A stretch of DNA of 36,564 nucleotides from Polysphondylium violaceum (GCA_000277445.1 AJWJ01000218.1:1-36564); one strand, 5' to 3'. Positions 9,901-20,174 are shown, numbered from the stretch's first letter. The notes: generated by a model not told the origin, from the letters alone. A program made the numbers and translations.

Positions 9901-12613
9901 TGAACAAAGAGCTCTGTGTTGACCATGTCCAAAAACATGTCGGCTTGCTGGGTGTTGCAAATGTATTCAACGACCTTGCTAAACTCGAGCTCCTTTTCGC
10001 AGAGTTGATAGTAATAGAACTGCTGGGGATGGTAGCCAAAATCGTTTTCACCGCCTTTGCCCTCCTTGATGATGGTCTGTCTGTTGATGAACGAGTGGAC
10101 TTGAAGGAAGCTAGAGTAGAGTTTGAGCAAGAGGGGGAGGATGGCCGAGTCGGAGGCCTTTTTCTTTTTGGACTTGGACTTGGAGATCTCGTTCAACAGG
10201 GGATCCACCACAAAGGCATAGGTGTTGGGCAGCAGCTGGAGCACCATTTTGTAGACAAAGGACGAGATCTTGATGCTGTCGAAAAACGAGACCCAGAGTG
10301 CGACAAACCGGGTCAATCGTTGGGCGAGGAGGGGATCGCGGATGTCGTCGTCGGGCTCGTTGATCTGCACGAGATAGTTATCTTTGTATTCGTCTAAAAA
10401 GAGGTTCCATATGATGGGCACCTGACCAAAGGGCAGCTCGGCAAAGAGCCTCTCGAGGTGTTTGGCGTTGTGAAAGGCCCCAACAAAGAACGCAGTGTCG
10501 TTAAACTTTCTAATCTTGCCATTGGAGATCGAGGAAAAGACTTTGCTCAAGAGGGTGTCCATCTGACGAATGGAGAAGTAGCAGTCCATCAAGCTGCCGA
10601 CGAGCAAATCATAGTTTTCCAAGCCCTCTGTTTGCTGATTCGACCAACAATGAGACAAAATGTCTGTGATTTTGCTCTCGATGATGAGGTGGCTGATCTT
10701 GGGTATCTGTGCCAAACACAAGTACACTCCAGATACGACAGGCGTAGCAAGTGGTGCTGATGCCTTTTTAGTGCTGCCTGTTGATTGTAAAAGAAGTTGG
10801 CTGTATTGGTTGGCAATGGCGGTGAGGTATTGGGTTTGGGGTTGATTACTTGTGTAAAAGATATTAAACTCTGACACCTTGTTTAGTATTCTGGCGAGAC
10901 AAGTATAGTAGGATGGGTTCTTTTCAAGCAAGGCCTTGTTGCTGTCCAACATATTGAATATCTTTCTAAAGTATCCAAACTCGAGCATATGCTCCTCTTT
11001 CGAGTCGCCCTCAAACCATTGGGCAGTGCTGAATCGAGTGCTGATGGATCTAACTTGTTCAATAAAGTATTCTAAAAACTTGTCTAAATGACTGGCAACA
11101 ATATCAGACATACTCTTGTCATTCAACGAAACCACGGCAACGTTCTCTTTGTTTACCAACAGTTGACTAATTCTTTCAAACACCAATGTACATTGAAATT
11201 GTTGTTGCTCTTTATCCACACTGCTTTGCTTTTCTTTTTCCTTGTCTGTCTTGGTCTTTTCTTTCGATGCTGATTTGGTGTCTTTGCTGTCTTTGCTATT
11301 GTTTGCTTTCTTTAACCAATCGTGAAAGAGGAATTGGGGATAAGAGTCCCAATGCGAGTCTGGATGATATAGACTCCATTTCAAGAGATACTGTATGGTT
11401 GTCAAGAGTTGGTGTGCAATGAGGCAATGGTCGCTAAAGGTAGAGTTTGTTTTGATGAGGGTTTCGAGGGTATCCAAAAGCATTAGTATCGAGGGTAAGA
11501 GTTGATTGAGAATAACTGTGAAGAGGGTCTTTGAGTTGGTGCCCAACTTGACTTGATTTAAAATATAATTAAACAAAGAGTTGAATAGATCAAATACGGT
11601 ATTGAGGTATTCAGTCTTCTCGCTATCAGCCATCGTTTCATCAATATCCCCAAGATGCACAATAATAATCGGTATGGCATTCTCCAACAATGCTGGTATC
11701 TCTTTCAACACATCTTCACTGGAATAAAAAGAGATGACAGATGGCAAGATTCGTTGGGTAATCTCCAACAGTACTTTGGGTGGTGGAGGTGAAGATGTGA
11801 TCAAGTAGGGCACATTTACCGCCTTTTTCTTTTTCGATTGTGCACTGCTGCTGTTGTTATTACTACTATTACTGTTACTACTCAACTTGCTATTCAAGTT
11901 TCTAATACTATTTAAAAGGATTTCAAAGAAGAATGTCAAATATTCAACCGATAGTTTAATATTGTTGGTGGAGTCTTGCTGTTGTTGCTGTTGCTGTTGA
12001 TCTTGATCTTGTTGTTGTAATTGTTGTTGTATAATTTTGTATTGCTTGTTTGATAAGCTTTCTAATAAAGTCCAATATCTTTGTTCAAAACATAATGGTT
12101 CAATATTCTTTTCGATCAACTGTTGTGCCTTTTCAGGTTGTTTCCAATTTACAAATGACTTTGACAAGTTGTCCAATGTCCAATTGAGTAAATAAGATGA
12201 TTTCTCTGGAAATCCTATTAGTTTTGGTAATGAATCTATATATTCTGCGACAACTATTCTCAGATTATGTTGTCTGCCTAAAGTACGAAATGTAACATTG
12301 ATTAGTACTCGTCACTAAAACTTGATCTGTGCGAGCTATAGTTACCTGTTAACGAAGAGACCAATTCACCCACTGACAGACTCTCGATTGGAGTTGCACC
12401 CTCCCATCCGGCGCCTTTGCCACTATTGCTCGTGGTAGTATTCAGCAATGCAAGTATAGATGCCGATGCATTACTGCTATTTACTGCTGATGGTTTATTA
12501 TCAATCTTTACTTTCTTTTCTATATTATCTGTTTGTTGTTGCTGTGGTTTCTCATTTTCATCATGTTTACGTTTTTTACTTGAAGTATCTGTTGATTTTT
12601 TCAATGAAGTCAT
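6933..12613 (-). CDS. urb2: Urb2/Npa2-like 60S pre-ribosome assembly factor
   Basis: Five exons, 12613-12346, 12277-7926, 7851-7560, 7492-7144 and 7032-6933, sum to 1787 codons (1786 residues) with all phases agreeing. Introns are 68, 74, 67 and 111 bp. A basic Lys/Ser head (KKRKHDENEK) looks like a nuclear or nucleolar signal. The bulk is Leu-rich helical-repeat sequence broken by Gln, Asn and Lys/Glu tracts. The last 140 residues (KKMARLFELL, QSLIVDYVQL, LPGIFSLIEKCDSN, ALDDTSRGIFQTLIDQY, KYTGK) match the conserved C-terminal region of the Urb2 family, which acts in early nucleolar 60S assembly with Npa1 and Dbp6 in yeast (established). Codon use is GC-richer in the middle (about 8400-11100) than at the ends. 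It sits directly upstream of a ribosomal protein gene. Family call rests mainly on the C-terminus. Confidence 0.78.
7033..7143 (-). other. stop-free 111-bp intron in the Urb2-like gene
   Basis: The segment begins GTATGT and ends CCCAAAAG on the minus strand. It is exactly 37 codons long and has no in-frame stop, so it can be read through. Its translation is hydrophobic (FIFLVLANLILFLK) and foreign to the surrounding helical repeat. Removing it joins CDSN to NKELFTALDD, as expected for Urb2 relatives. I treat it as an intron. Confidence 0.75.
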
Positions 12614-12704
12614 GAGTCTATAAATAAAATGAAGAAACTAACACAGCAAAAGATGAATATGAATAGATAAAAGAAAAATATGAAAAAAAAAACGAAAGAT
12701 TCCC

Positions 12705-12705
12705 N
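12705..12705. other. ambiguous base (N)
   Basis: The only undetermined base in the window. It lies between an A run with ACGAAAG and a long T run, a context where homopolymers confuse base calling. The lengths of the adjacent runs are therefore also doubtful. Confidence 0.99.
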
Positions 12706-13508
12706 CGTTTTTTTTTTTTTTCATTTTTCACATTTTTTTTCTTTTTGCATATTTTTTAAAATGATTTCCAAAAAAGAAATCATACCCTTGCCTTATCATC
12801 CTCGAACATTTACCTGATCACAGATAGGGAATGTAGAATCTAGTGTCTATAAATAGTACCGAGTAAATTGGACGGTGTTGGTATTTTGTTTTTGAAGTAT
12901 ACCTTATTGGTATATACAAACATTTACACAGAATTGATTACCCCACTCGCTCAAATTCAACTGATCTAACCAATGAATAATCAACCCACTAATTAATTAA
13001 AAAACAAACATTTCACCCACACAACCACACACCATTTATAGGTATAATGGTAGATATTATTAATTATTTATTTGAGCTACTATATAATGACTTTGGACGA
13101 AATTTATCTCTTATCTATTCTACACCGTTTATTTTAAATTTTATCAGTCTGGATCACTTTCAAATAATTGTATTGTGCCAAGTAAAGTTATTGGAATATT
13201 AAAAGGCACACAACGTTAGCATAATTGCTTGGAAAAAGGTGTAGAAAAAGATATCAATCAAGTTTTCATTTAAAGATCAATGTTTCTTTATAACAGGCAG
13301 CAGAAGTGCACGAGCCAATGTTTATTGTATGTTTTTTTTTTAAAAAAGGCTATAAAAAGATGATGATAAGAGGTTAATCAATCAATTTAGATATTTGATT
13401 AAAATGCACACATGATAATTGTAGGTTAAATTAAAATGAGATTTTCAACATCACATCTAACCACTTTAATGCATTAAATTTGATGTTTTTGTGGGTGTAT
13501 ATAAAAAC

Positions 13509-13527
13509 AAACACACAGTGTGTGTTT
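13509..13527. repeat. 19-nt CA/TG palindrome
   Basis: AAACACACA, a central G, then TGTGTGTTT: a perfect inverted repeat. It begins two bases after a TATATAAAAA box and a G-box-like TGTGGGTGT. It may be a composite regulatory site; only the sequence symmetry is observed. Confidence 0.8.
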
Positions 13528-15225
13528 CTATAATTATCCATATATCACTCTTTTTACCATATTCTAATTTTACCACCCAGTCTACCATTTTGATCACTTA
13601 ACCCCCTTACACTGATTTATTAATGCATACCAAAAATATCTCATCTACTATTCCTATAGTTGATCTCATATACAATTAAGCCAACAATGACAATGATTGC
13701 TATAAACACATACCCACACACAACCCAACAGCAGTATGTGTACCTGTTTGTTTGTTTGTTTAATTGTTGCTTTTATTTTTGCTGTTTTTTGTTATATCTT
13801 AATCAACACATCGACACCCATTACCACTTTTAAATAATACTCCAATAAATAAATATTTCATCATCATCGATAAAGAGAATTATCATACAGCACAATCAAT
13901 AAGTAAACACCACCATTACCATTACCACCACAATACTACCATTTCCACCACACGACCACAAATAGATCGCAACAGCAGAAAAAGAAACAACACACAGTTT
14001 TATCAAACAAACGCACCATAATTAAATAATCAAAACTATTTCATTTCTTTAATCATCTAAATTCCTTTCCTGAATAATATTGGTGATATTTTGTTTTTCT
14101 AAAAGTTTTGCAGAAAAAGAATCTATTTAGTAAGTATACTTTTTTCAGGCACAGTTTTCTTGTTGTTGATATTTTATTTTGGCCATAGTTTATTTATTCG
14201 ACACTTTTTTTAATTAACAATCTATTCTTCATCATCAACCCCACCCCCACCACCATTTCCACCACTCTTATTGATCCATCCATCCACCCACCCATTCATT
14301 AGATTCTTTTTTTTTAAAAATGGGGTTGTGTTTTGTTTATATGTTTAAAAATATCCTGTCTGTTTAGGTGTTGTGCATGTCTGACTACCTATACCTACAC
14401 TCTGTCTGTCTGTAGAAATGAGCGTGTGTGAATGTGTGTGGGAGAAATTAACATTAACAGAGATATAATTTGTTATATATGTGGTAGTATTATTATTATT
14501 ATTATATTATGATTAAAACTATTATCATTATCATTCTTTATTATTATCATTCTTATCATTATGTATACAATATTATCATTTGGAGTGTGGGGTGGTGGGG
14601 TGTTGATGGGTTTTGGTGAAAATTAAAAGAGAGATAAAGAACATAGCAGAGTGACTTATTTATTATTTTTGACAGATCGATTTCAATTTAAATACACGGG
14701 TTTTTAAGAAATTATTATTGACTATTATTCAAACTATCTCTCAGTCTTTGTTGTTGTTGTTGTAGTTGTAGTTGTTTAGCTTTAGTTGTTTTTTTTTTTT
14801 TTTTTTTTAAAATTCAATTTTGATTTTATTTTTTAAACTTTAGATATTTATCTCTTAAAAAAATCAGAGTTATCTATCTGCTATTGTTTCCAACACACCT
14901 CCAACCACTACTTCCACACCTCTTTCACTCAACCACTATTATTTCCTGTTTTTTTAATAGTTTTGTGTTTGTGTTGAGTGTTTTTCTTTTTTTGGTTTTA
15001 ATTCATCATCATCAATATTGTTGTTGTTGTTGTATTCATACACTTACTCTCTACATTTATTGGATTATTTTTTGTATAAGAGTAAAGTAATATAAATTTA
15101 CAATTTTTGTTTTTCTATAAAATCAACTTGCAAAATCAAATTAACAGTTTTAATTAGTTTACAATTTTAAATATCATATTTTTTAAATCCCTTGACTCAT
15201 ACAAACTCTGGTTATCTTTTAAAAA

Positions 15226-16691
15226 ATGGAATCAAGTTCAAATAATAATAATAAAAATAATATCAATGAAAATAATAATATAAATCAAAATAATAACAAT
15301 AATTTATCAAATAATAATACAAGTAGTTTAATTAATAATGGTGCACCATTGATAAAAGGAATTAAAATTAGAAACTATATGACCAAAGACAAAGATATAT
15401 TTTCTAAAATTTGCAGATTGCCTCATGATATTAATTTAAATACATTAAAGGCCTATTCTATTTGTTATGGTAATTTTTACTTATTATTATTTGCCTTTTT
15501 TTAGAAAAAATATTAATATAATCATTTAAATATAGATTATTCAATTCGAAGAAGTATGGCCCAAAATGGATATATATATGTAGCCGAAGATAAAGATGGT
15601 ACCAATGTTATGGGTGGAATTTGTGTTTTGGAAAAAAAATTAAGATTGGGTGGAAAAGAGAAAATATTTTTTTATCCTTTTGGTAAATATTATTATTTTA
15701 TGTCAATGTTGATTGGTTCTTTCAATATTAATATTTTTCATTCATTATTATAGATGCAATTGTAGAACCAAAATTTAGAAGTTATAGAATTTTACAAAGA
15801 TTAACAGATTATGCGACAAATTTATATATGGAACATTCAGATTATGATCCAATTATTTATACTTCTACTAGTGTTGTAAACACTCGTATGGATAAATTTT
15901 ATAACAATACTGCAATGGTTAAAATAATTGATCAAGTACAACATGCTTGGAAAGTCGATATTAAATTACAACCATCACAGTTTTGCTACGACTCTAGATT
16001 CAAAATATGGAAGGAAAGAGATGACGAAATTGTAAAAAAGAAACTTAATCAATATTTTAAAGACTATGAAATGTGTCCAGTTGAATTTGATGATTTACTA
16101 TTGAACAAGTTTTGGAAATACACATATTTTGCTCAATGGACACAAGGTGATAAAGTTTATGAAGCATCCATTAGTATATGGGATCAAAACAAAGTTTGTA
16201 CCCTCATCGATTTGGAAAAAAAAGAAAATACAAAATTAAAGTTCTTTCAAATATTTGGCTGTTACACTAGTGGGAATCCAGAAAATGTAAAAATTGATAT
16301 TTTCCAAGAGCTTTTAAAACATGTTCACAATGATTGTTATCATGTAAGTAAAATTAAAATTAAAATTAATAATATTCATATTGTAAATATTAATATAAAT
16401 AAATTTTATCTCTAGAATGGAATTGATTTCTTATTTATAGGATTATCAAAAACAGATCCAATTGATAAATATTTCCCATTATTATCAGGGATTAAAAGTT
16501 TAAATTTTGCACTCCACTTTTGTGTGGGTAATACCGAAACCAAGGAGGAGGCTTTGGCCCTCTCTAATAATCCATTCTTTCAGGATCCTAGAGACTATGG
16601 AATTGTGCTATTACACCAATCTAGCCCAAGTGATGAAGGTAATGAGAATCAGTCAAGCTTAATTTATAATCCAATATCTTCCAAACTTTAA
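15226..16691 (+). CDS. HOOKLESS1-like GNAT-fold protein
   Basis: Four exons, 15226-15469, 15536-15682, 15754-16343 and 16416-16691, with introns of 66, 71 and 72 bp and consistent phases, give 418 residues. The head (about 1-38) is Asn-rich. Next come IKIRNYMTKDKD, a strand-rich section (YIYVAEDKDGTNVMGGICV) and DAIVEPKFRSYRILQRLTDYA (about 131-151), which occupies the place of GNAT motif A. The C-terminal half (FLFIGLSKTDP, LNFALHFCVGN, FFQDPRDYGIVLLHQ) follows the layout of plant HLS1-type acetyltransferases, ending in their Asp-Pro-Arg segment. In active GNAT enzymes a loop of the form R/Q-x-x-G-x-G/A binds acetyl-CoA. Here it reads R-S-Y-R-I-L, without either glycine, so catalysis is doubtful. 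Role unknown; a pseudo-acetyltransferase or scaffold is possible. Confidence 0.7.
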
Positions 16692-17255
16692 AAAAAATAA
16701 TTAATAATATTGCATTCATCATTATAAATAAAATATTATAGTGAATTTTAACTCTTAATCAATCATATTATCATTTGTTTTTTTTTTATTATCTACCATT
16801 GTGATCAAATTTTCACCCCCTTTTAAAAATTTAAAATTAGTCTTTAAATCATATCGAGAATAATAATAATAATAATAATAATTATAAATGAAAATATATA
16901 TTAAATATTAATAATTTAAAATAATGATAATCATTATTTTATGAGATTTTTTTACAAAGTCATAAGTTTTAATTTCTCAAAAAAGCTCAAATATGTTTGA
17001 GAGAATAAACTCTGAAATTGTAGATAATCTTAAGCTTCAGGAGTAATTATTCATTTATCAAATTCCTTAATTTTGTTTTGTTCTAAAATGTATCTATTAT
17101 AACAAAAAAACATGTGGCAGCTAAAACTTTAATGAAACTCATAATCAAAAAAGAAGAGAATTTTTGTTTAAATCATATTTTATTTTTCTAACACATAATT
17201 GCAACTGAAAAAGGATAGAATAGTAATGGTACTGAGTAGAAATTTGCCCATAAAA
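16692..17255. other. convergent intergenic region with AAT repeat and hairpin
   Basis: No gene was seen. It lies between two converging genes and should contain both 3' untranslated regions. It holds an (AAT) tract at about 16860-16882, a 25-nt inverted repeat at 16917-16941 and several AATAAA-type poly(A) signals. Confidence 0.6.
16917..16941. repeat. 25-nt AT-rich inverted repeat
   Basis: TAAAATAATGAT, a central A, then ATCATTATTTTA: twelve-base arms with no spacer beyond one base. It stands between two convergent genes and could be a cruciform or a 3'-end hairpin for either. Chance occurrence in AT-rich DNA is quite possible. Confidence 0.7.
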
Positions 17256-17486
17256 TTAGTGGACAACAGCGTGGATATCAGATTCAACTAAACCTTGAGT
17301 TTTGGCATCCAAGGTGACAAGTGGGTTAGGGTTATTAGTCAAGTTAACATTGGCATTAGCATTGGCTTTAACAGCAGAGGCAGACATATTCAAACCCATT
17401 CCAAAACCTCTTGATGATGAACCGGCAATTGATTTAGAGCTAGCAAGGCTTGATGGAGTTAAGTTGGCTAAGGCAGTGAAGATCAT
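17256..17486 (-). CDS. small Ser/Ala/Asn-rich protein, hssA-like start
   Basis: A single exon of 76 residues, with start context TTTTAAAATGATC. The opening MIFTALANL, followed by Ser-rich sequence and a Gly-Phe-Gly segment, recalls the N-termini of the small hssA/7E-type proteins that are numerous in dictyostelids (from memory; the usual glycine- and cysteine-rich tail is absent). A KANANANVNLTNN stretch and an acidic-His end (ESDIHAVVH) follow. Upstream on the minus strand are CTATTTAAAGG (near 17576-17586) as a TATA box and an AACAAC-rich leader, a compact strong-promoter layout. I cannot assign a function. A developmentally regulated abundant small protein is the best guess. Confidence 0.65.
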   Translation of the reverse strand: MIFTALANLTPSSLASSKSIAGSSSRGFGMGLNMSASAVKANANANVNLTNNPNPLVTLDAKTQGLVESDIHAVVH

Positions 17487-17575
17487 TTTAAAATTTGGAT
17501 TTTAGTAGAGTTGATTAATAAACTTGTTGTTGTTGATATTTGTTGATTTGATATCTAAATGTCACAAAAATTCTC

Positions 17576-17586
17576 CTTTAAATAGT
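17576..17586 (-). promoter_or_regulatory. TATA-like element for the small hssA-like gene
   Basis: On the minus strand CTATTTAAAGG lies about 90-100 bp before the ATG at 17486, followed by an A-rich leader with AACAACAACAAG. This is the usual spacing for a dictyostelid TATA box plus a short leader. Assigned by position and sequence only. Confidence 0.4.
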
Positions 17587-18428
17587 TTTTCTTGGTCCGA
17601 AGACAATTATGTTAGTTTAATAAAATTTAATAAAAATTTAATAGATTGTATGGTGTTGTTTAAAATAACAATGTCTATAAGAGAATTCAAAGTATGAGAT
17701 AAATTATTATACCAAAAAAAGAAAAGTGTATGATATGGACAAATCACCACCTCAACACCCATTACGCTTCTGTTGTGTAAAATGGAGGCAAACTGTATAG
17801 AAGTAGGAGTACTATTGTCAGTTTCATCAATCGTCTGGTATTGTTTGATATTTACAATGATGGGTAATAGTCTGTACTATAACTCTCAACTCAATTGACT
17901 TGCAATAAATTTTATCTAATTTTATCACCCCCATCAACCCACCACTTTTAACACATCTAGTATATTACCAAGATTTTCACCCCAAAAAATCTAGATTTTT
18001 ACCAACACCTAAAACGTCATCTTTCCATCATACGAATATATTCAAACCCCCATTTGATTTTACTTTTTTTTTTAATAAATTTTTCACTAGTTGTAGATAC
18101 AAAAGATGTTCAAAGATTGATTTTATCAAAAACAAACAAGCAACATAAATTTGGTAAATTTGAAGAGATTTAAAACTTATAAATCTCTTTAAACTATATC
18201 AATTCTGACGATTTAATTAATGATTGGATGAAAGAGATAAATAATATTTCTACTCTATTTTTAGATTACACACCATGAAAATACAAGTTGTTTATTATAA
18301 TTAATTATTATTGGGTATCCATTATTAATTTAATTGGTTAAATGAATAAACAAAAAAAAATAAAAAAAAAATAAAAAAAGAAAAAAGAAAAAAGGGTAAT
18401 TATTCAAATTATGTAGATATAATGTACA
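17587..18428. other. intergenic region with a stem-loop
   Basis: No gene was seen. The stretch separates the small-protein gene start from the MINPP 3' end. It contains CACCC-rich tracts, an imperfect 12-bp stem with a seven-base loop at 18161-18191 and A-rich DNA (18348-18395) just beyond the MINPP stop, where its poly(A) signal should lie. Confidence 0.5.
18161..18191. repeat. stem-loop, 12-bp stem and 7-nt loop
   Basis: TGAAGAGATTTA pairs with TAAATCTCTTTA (one G-U pair in the RNA) around a seven-base loop. It lies about 240 bp beyond the MINPP stop, so it could be in that 3' untranslated region or be unrelated. No known RNA family is recognised. Confidence 0.5.
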
Positions 18429-20174
18429 TTATTCTGTGCAAACAGTTATACTAGCATCATTGGTACTGCTTAGTAATAAAGGGGAATTTACATCGATTAC
18501 ATTTGATTTTTTTAACATTCTTCTTTTTGAAATCAATCTTTTTTGAGCAAAGAGAATCAAGACAACGCCAATCATTGTACCAACGATAAAAGCGACTGGA
18601 ATAAAGACAGACAAAAAGACTTTTGATTTCTTATCAATGTTTTCGGAAGGAGATGGTTGTTTGATTGAGCAATAGGAATCCCAATTAAAGTCGACTACCT
18701 CTGGAAAAGAGTTTTTAAATTGAGTATAATTGCACAAAACATCATCACATCCAGGAATGAGGACTGGCAATTCATTGTGTTCGACACGGATTTTGAATCC
18801 ATCGTCACCACAATCAAATAAGAAGAAACCAACATTGGATGCATAGGGACTGATAATACTTGTTCTAAACTTTCTCGTTTCGATTTGTTGTTTGGTGAGA
18901 TTGGCTGTCAAAGTAAAGTTGTCTTTATACAATCCAAGCAAAGAGAGAAAGGGAATGATTGTTTCGGCATGGCCAAATCTGAGTGCGGTTGTGCCATGAG
19001 GAGGCGACGTAGTTTTGTTTGTAAATTGATCAAATGTGGAAATCATGTCCTGCAAGAGAATCGAGCTTATCTTGTAATTGACTTGATTTCCATAGCTTTT
19101 GATCCAATAGGTTGAGAGATCTACAGAGTATTCCCAATTCAAAATTTCGTCTTTGTCGAGCAAACTGCACCATCCATCGGTTTTATTCTCGATCGAGAGT
19201 TCATAGGAGCAGGCAGAAAAGATATTTCCCATTCCCTTTACTGTTGGGTCCCAAATGTTTTCAAGACCCAAACGTTTGGAAACCGATTGCGAAATAAGAG
19301 GGAAATATTGGTTGTTCCACTTGGTTTCTTCGTCCTTGTTGATTTGGCCGTCGAGAATCATTTTTTGGTATCTAGGACACACGTCAAAGAATCTGAGCAG
19401 TCTGTCTTGATCAAGATTAGAGGTTTCAATGAAAACAGGCTCAAAGTTTTGCATACCAAGTTGGCCAAATCCTTGAAAGAGGCCATAAGAGAATGCCGAG
19501 GCACTCATGCCAACTCTAGAGATGGCAGTCGATCTAATGCCATAGAGCTGTGGTGAATAGGGTTTAAAGTAGCTTGGATATCTGGATCTAAGTCTTTTGG
19601 AGATATTGTAGTGTTCATATTGTCCTTGTAGGATTAAATTACCTGCAGCCTTTTTGGCGTAGGGCACTGTGTAGTTGAAAATCCATTTATATTCATTTGA
19701 TACTTGATCGACATATGGTCTCAAAGATTCAGTGAATGCCGTCAATTCCTCAAGGGCTGAGGGAACAGGTAATCTGCTTCCATGTCTCGCCAAAAAGTTG
19801 ATATGTACTAAATTACAAGTAGATGGTTCTTGTCCACTACTATTATCACTATTACTTGATTCTACTGTTGTTGTTGTATCTCTTAGATATATTTTCTTTG
19901 ATTTTAATTTACTTTCGATTGGATCATTGGATGACGAAGAATCAGATGAACTAAAATCGTCACTGCTTGATGGCTGTTGGTCAGCTGGTTTGAGAACCCA
20001 ATACGGTGTTCTGGTAGTCATATGTCTACTCAGAAAGTCATATTGTTGATTTGAATCTATTGCTAAATTATTTGTTGTCGTCGTACTGGAAGTAATCGAT
20101 GATAGCAATGATACAAAAACAAATAGCAATAGAAATGATGATGATGATGGGAAATTCTTTCTATAATTATACAT
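18429..20174 (-). CDS. membrane-anchored MINPP-type histidine phosphatase
   Basis: A single exon of 581 residues. A signal peptide (about 1-30, FLLLFVFVSLLSS core) leads to a Ser/Asp-rich spacer, then the catalytic domain. It shows the histidine acid phosphatase signature NFLARHGSRLP (RHGSR about 130-134) and the proton-donor motif LRFGHAET (His about 401), which with FLSLLGLY is typical of multiple inositol-polyphosphate phosphatases. These remove phosphates from InsP5/InsP6-type substrates in the secretory pathway or outside the cell (family knowledge). Several N-x-S/T sites are present. A transmembrane helix (about 520-545) and a basic 35-residue tail (KRLISKRRMLKK) follow. That makes it a type I membrane protein, whereas animal MINPP1 is a soluble ER-retained enzyme. 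A lysosomal or surface location is inferred. Confidence 0.88.
   Translation of the reverse strand: MYNYRKNFPSSSSFLLLFVFVSLLSSITSSTTTTNNLAIDSNQQYDFLSRHMTTRTPYWVLKPADQQPSSSDDFSSSDSSSSNDPIESKLKSKKIYLRDTTTTVESSNSDNSSGQEPSTCNLVHINFLARHGSRLPVPSALEELTAFTESLRPYVDQVSNEYKWIFNYTVPYAKKAAGNLILQGQYEHYNISKRLRSRYPSYFKPYSPQLYGIRSTAISRVGMSASAFSYGLFQGFGQLGMQNFEPVFIETSNLDQDRLLRFFDVCPRYQKMILDGQINKDEETKWNNQYFPLISQSVSKRLGLENIWDPTVKGMGNIFSACSYELSIENKTDGWCSLLDKDEILNWEYSVDLSTYWIKSYGNQVNYKISSILLQDMISTFDQFTNKTTSPPHGTTALRFGHAETIIPFLSLLGLYKDNFTLTANLTKQQIETRKFRTSIISPYASNVGFFLFDCGDDGFKIRVEHNELPVLIPGCDDVLCNYTQFKNSFPEVVDFNWDSYCSIKQPSPSENIDKKSKVFLSVFIPVAFIVGTMIGVVLILFAQKRLISKRRMLKKSNVIDVNSPLLLSSTNDASITVCTE

Larger units (their letters stand above)
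12614..15225. other. 2.6-kb gene-free stretch between divergent genes
   Basis: No coding region was supported. The stretch contains poly-A/T blocks next to the Urb2-like start and one ambiguous base at 12705. It also holds many CA/GT-rich tracts, a G-box-like TGTGGGTGT followed by TATATAAAAA (13490-13507), a 19-nt palindrome (13509-13527), TTA/TTG triplet tracts and a G-rich cluster (14585-14616). It must carry the promoters and leaders of both flanking genes, and is much longer than most other gaps here. A noncoding transcript or long 5' untranslated exon is possible but unproven. Confidence 0.55.

Noticed and set aside
9675-10397. 240-codon open frame on the plus strand inside the Urb2-like gene
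   Set aside because: It is a mirror of the GC-rich, Leu/Lys-rich coding sequence on the other strand. It has no recognisable domain, and the minus-strand reading is continuous over 4.3 kb with family-like ends.
12302-12345. Extension of Urb2-like exon 1 to the stop near 12302, or a 35-bp intron from GTACTAAT
   Set aside because: The donor ACAG|GTAACT at 12346/12345 gives a normal 68-bp intron with correct phase. The alternative needs an improbably short intron.
14884-15090. 68-codon plus-strand frame before the HLS1-like gene
   Set aside because: Leu/Phe/Cys-rich reading of T-rich leader DNA with a poly-Cys run from a TTG repeat. No support.
18885-20049. Plus-strand frames across the MINPP gene
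   Set aside because: Antisense shadows of a 581-codon gene with clear catalytic motifs on the minus strand.
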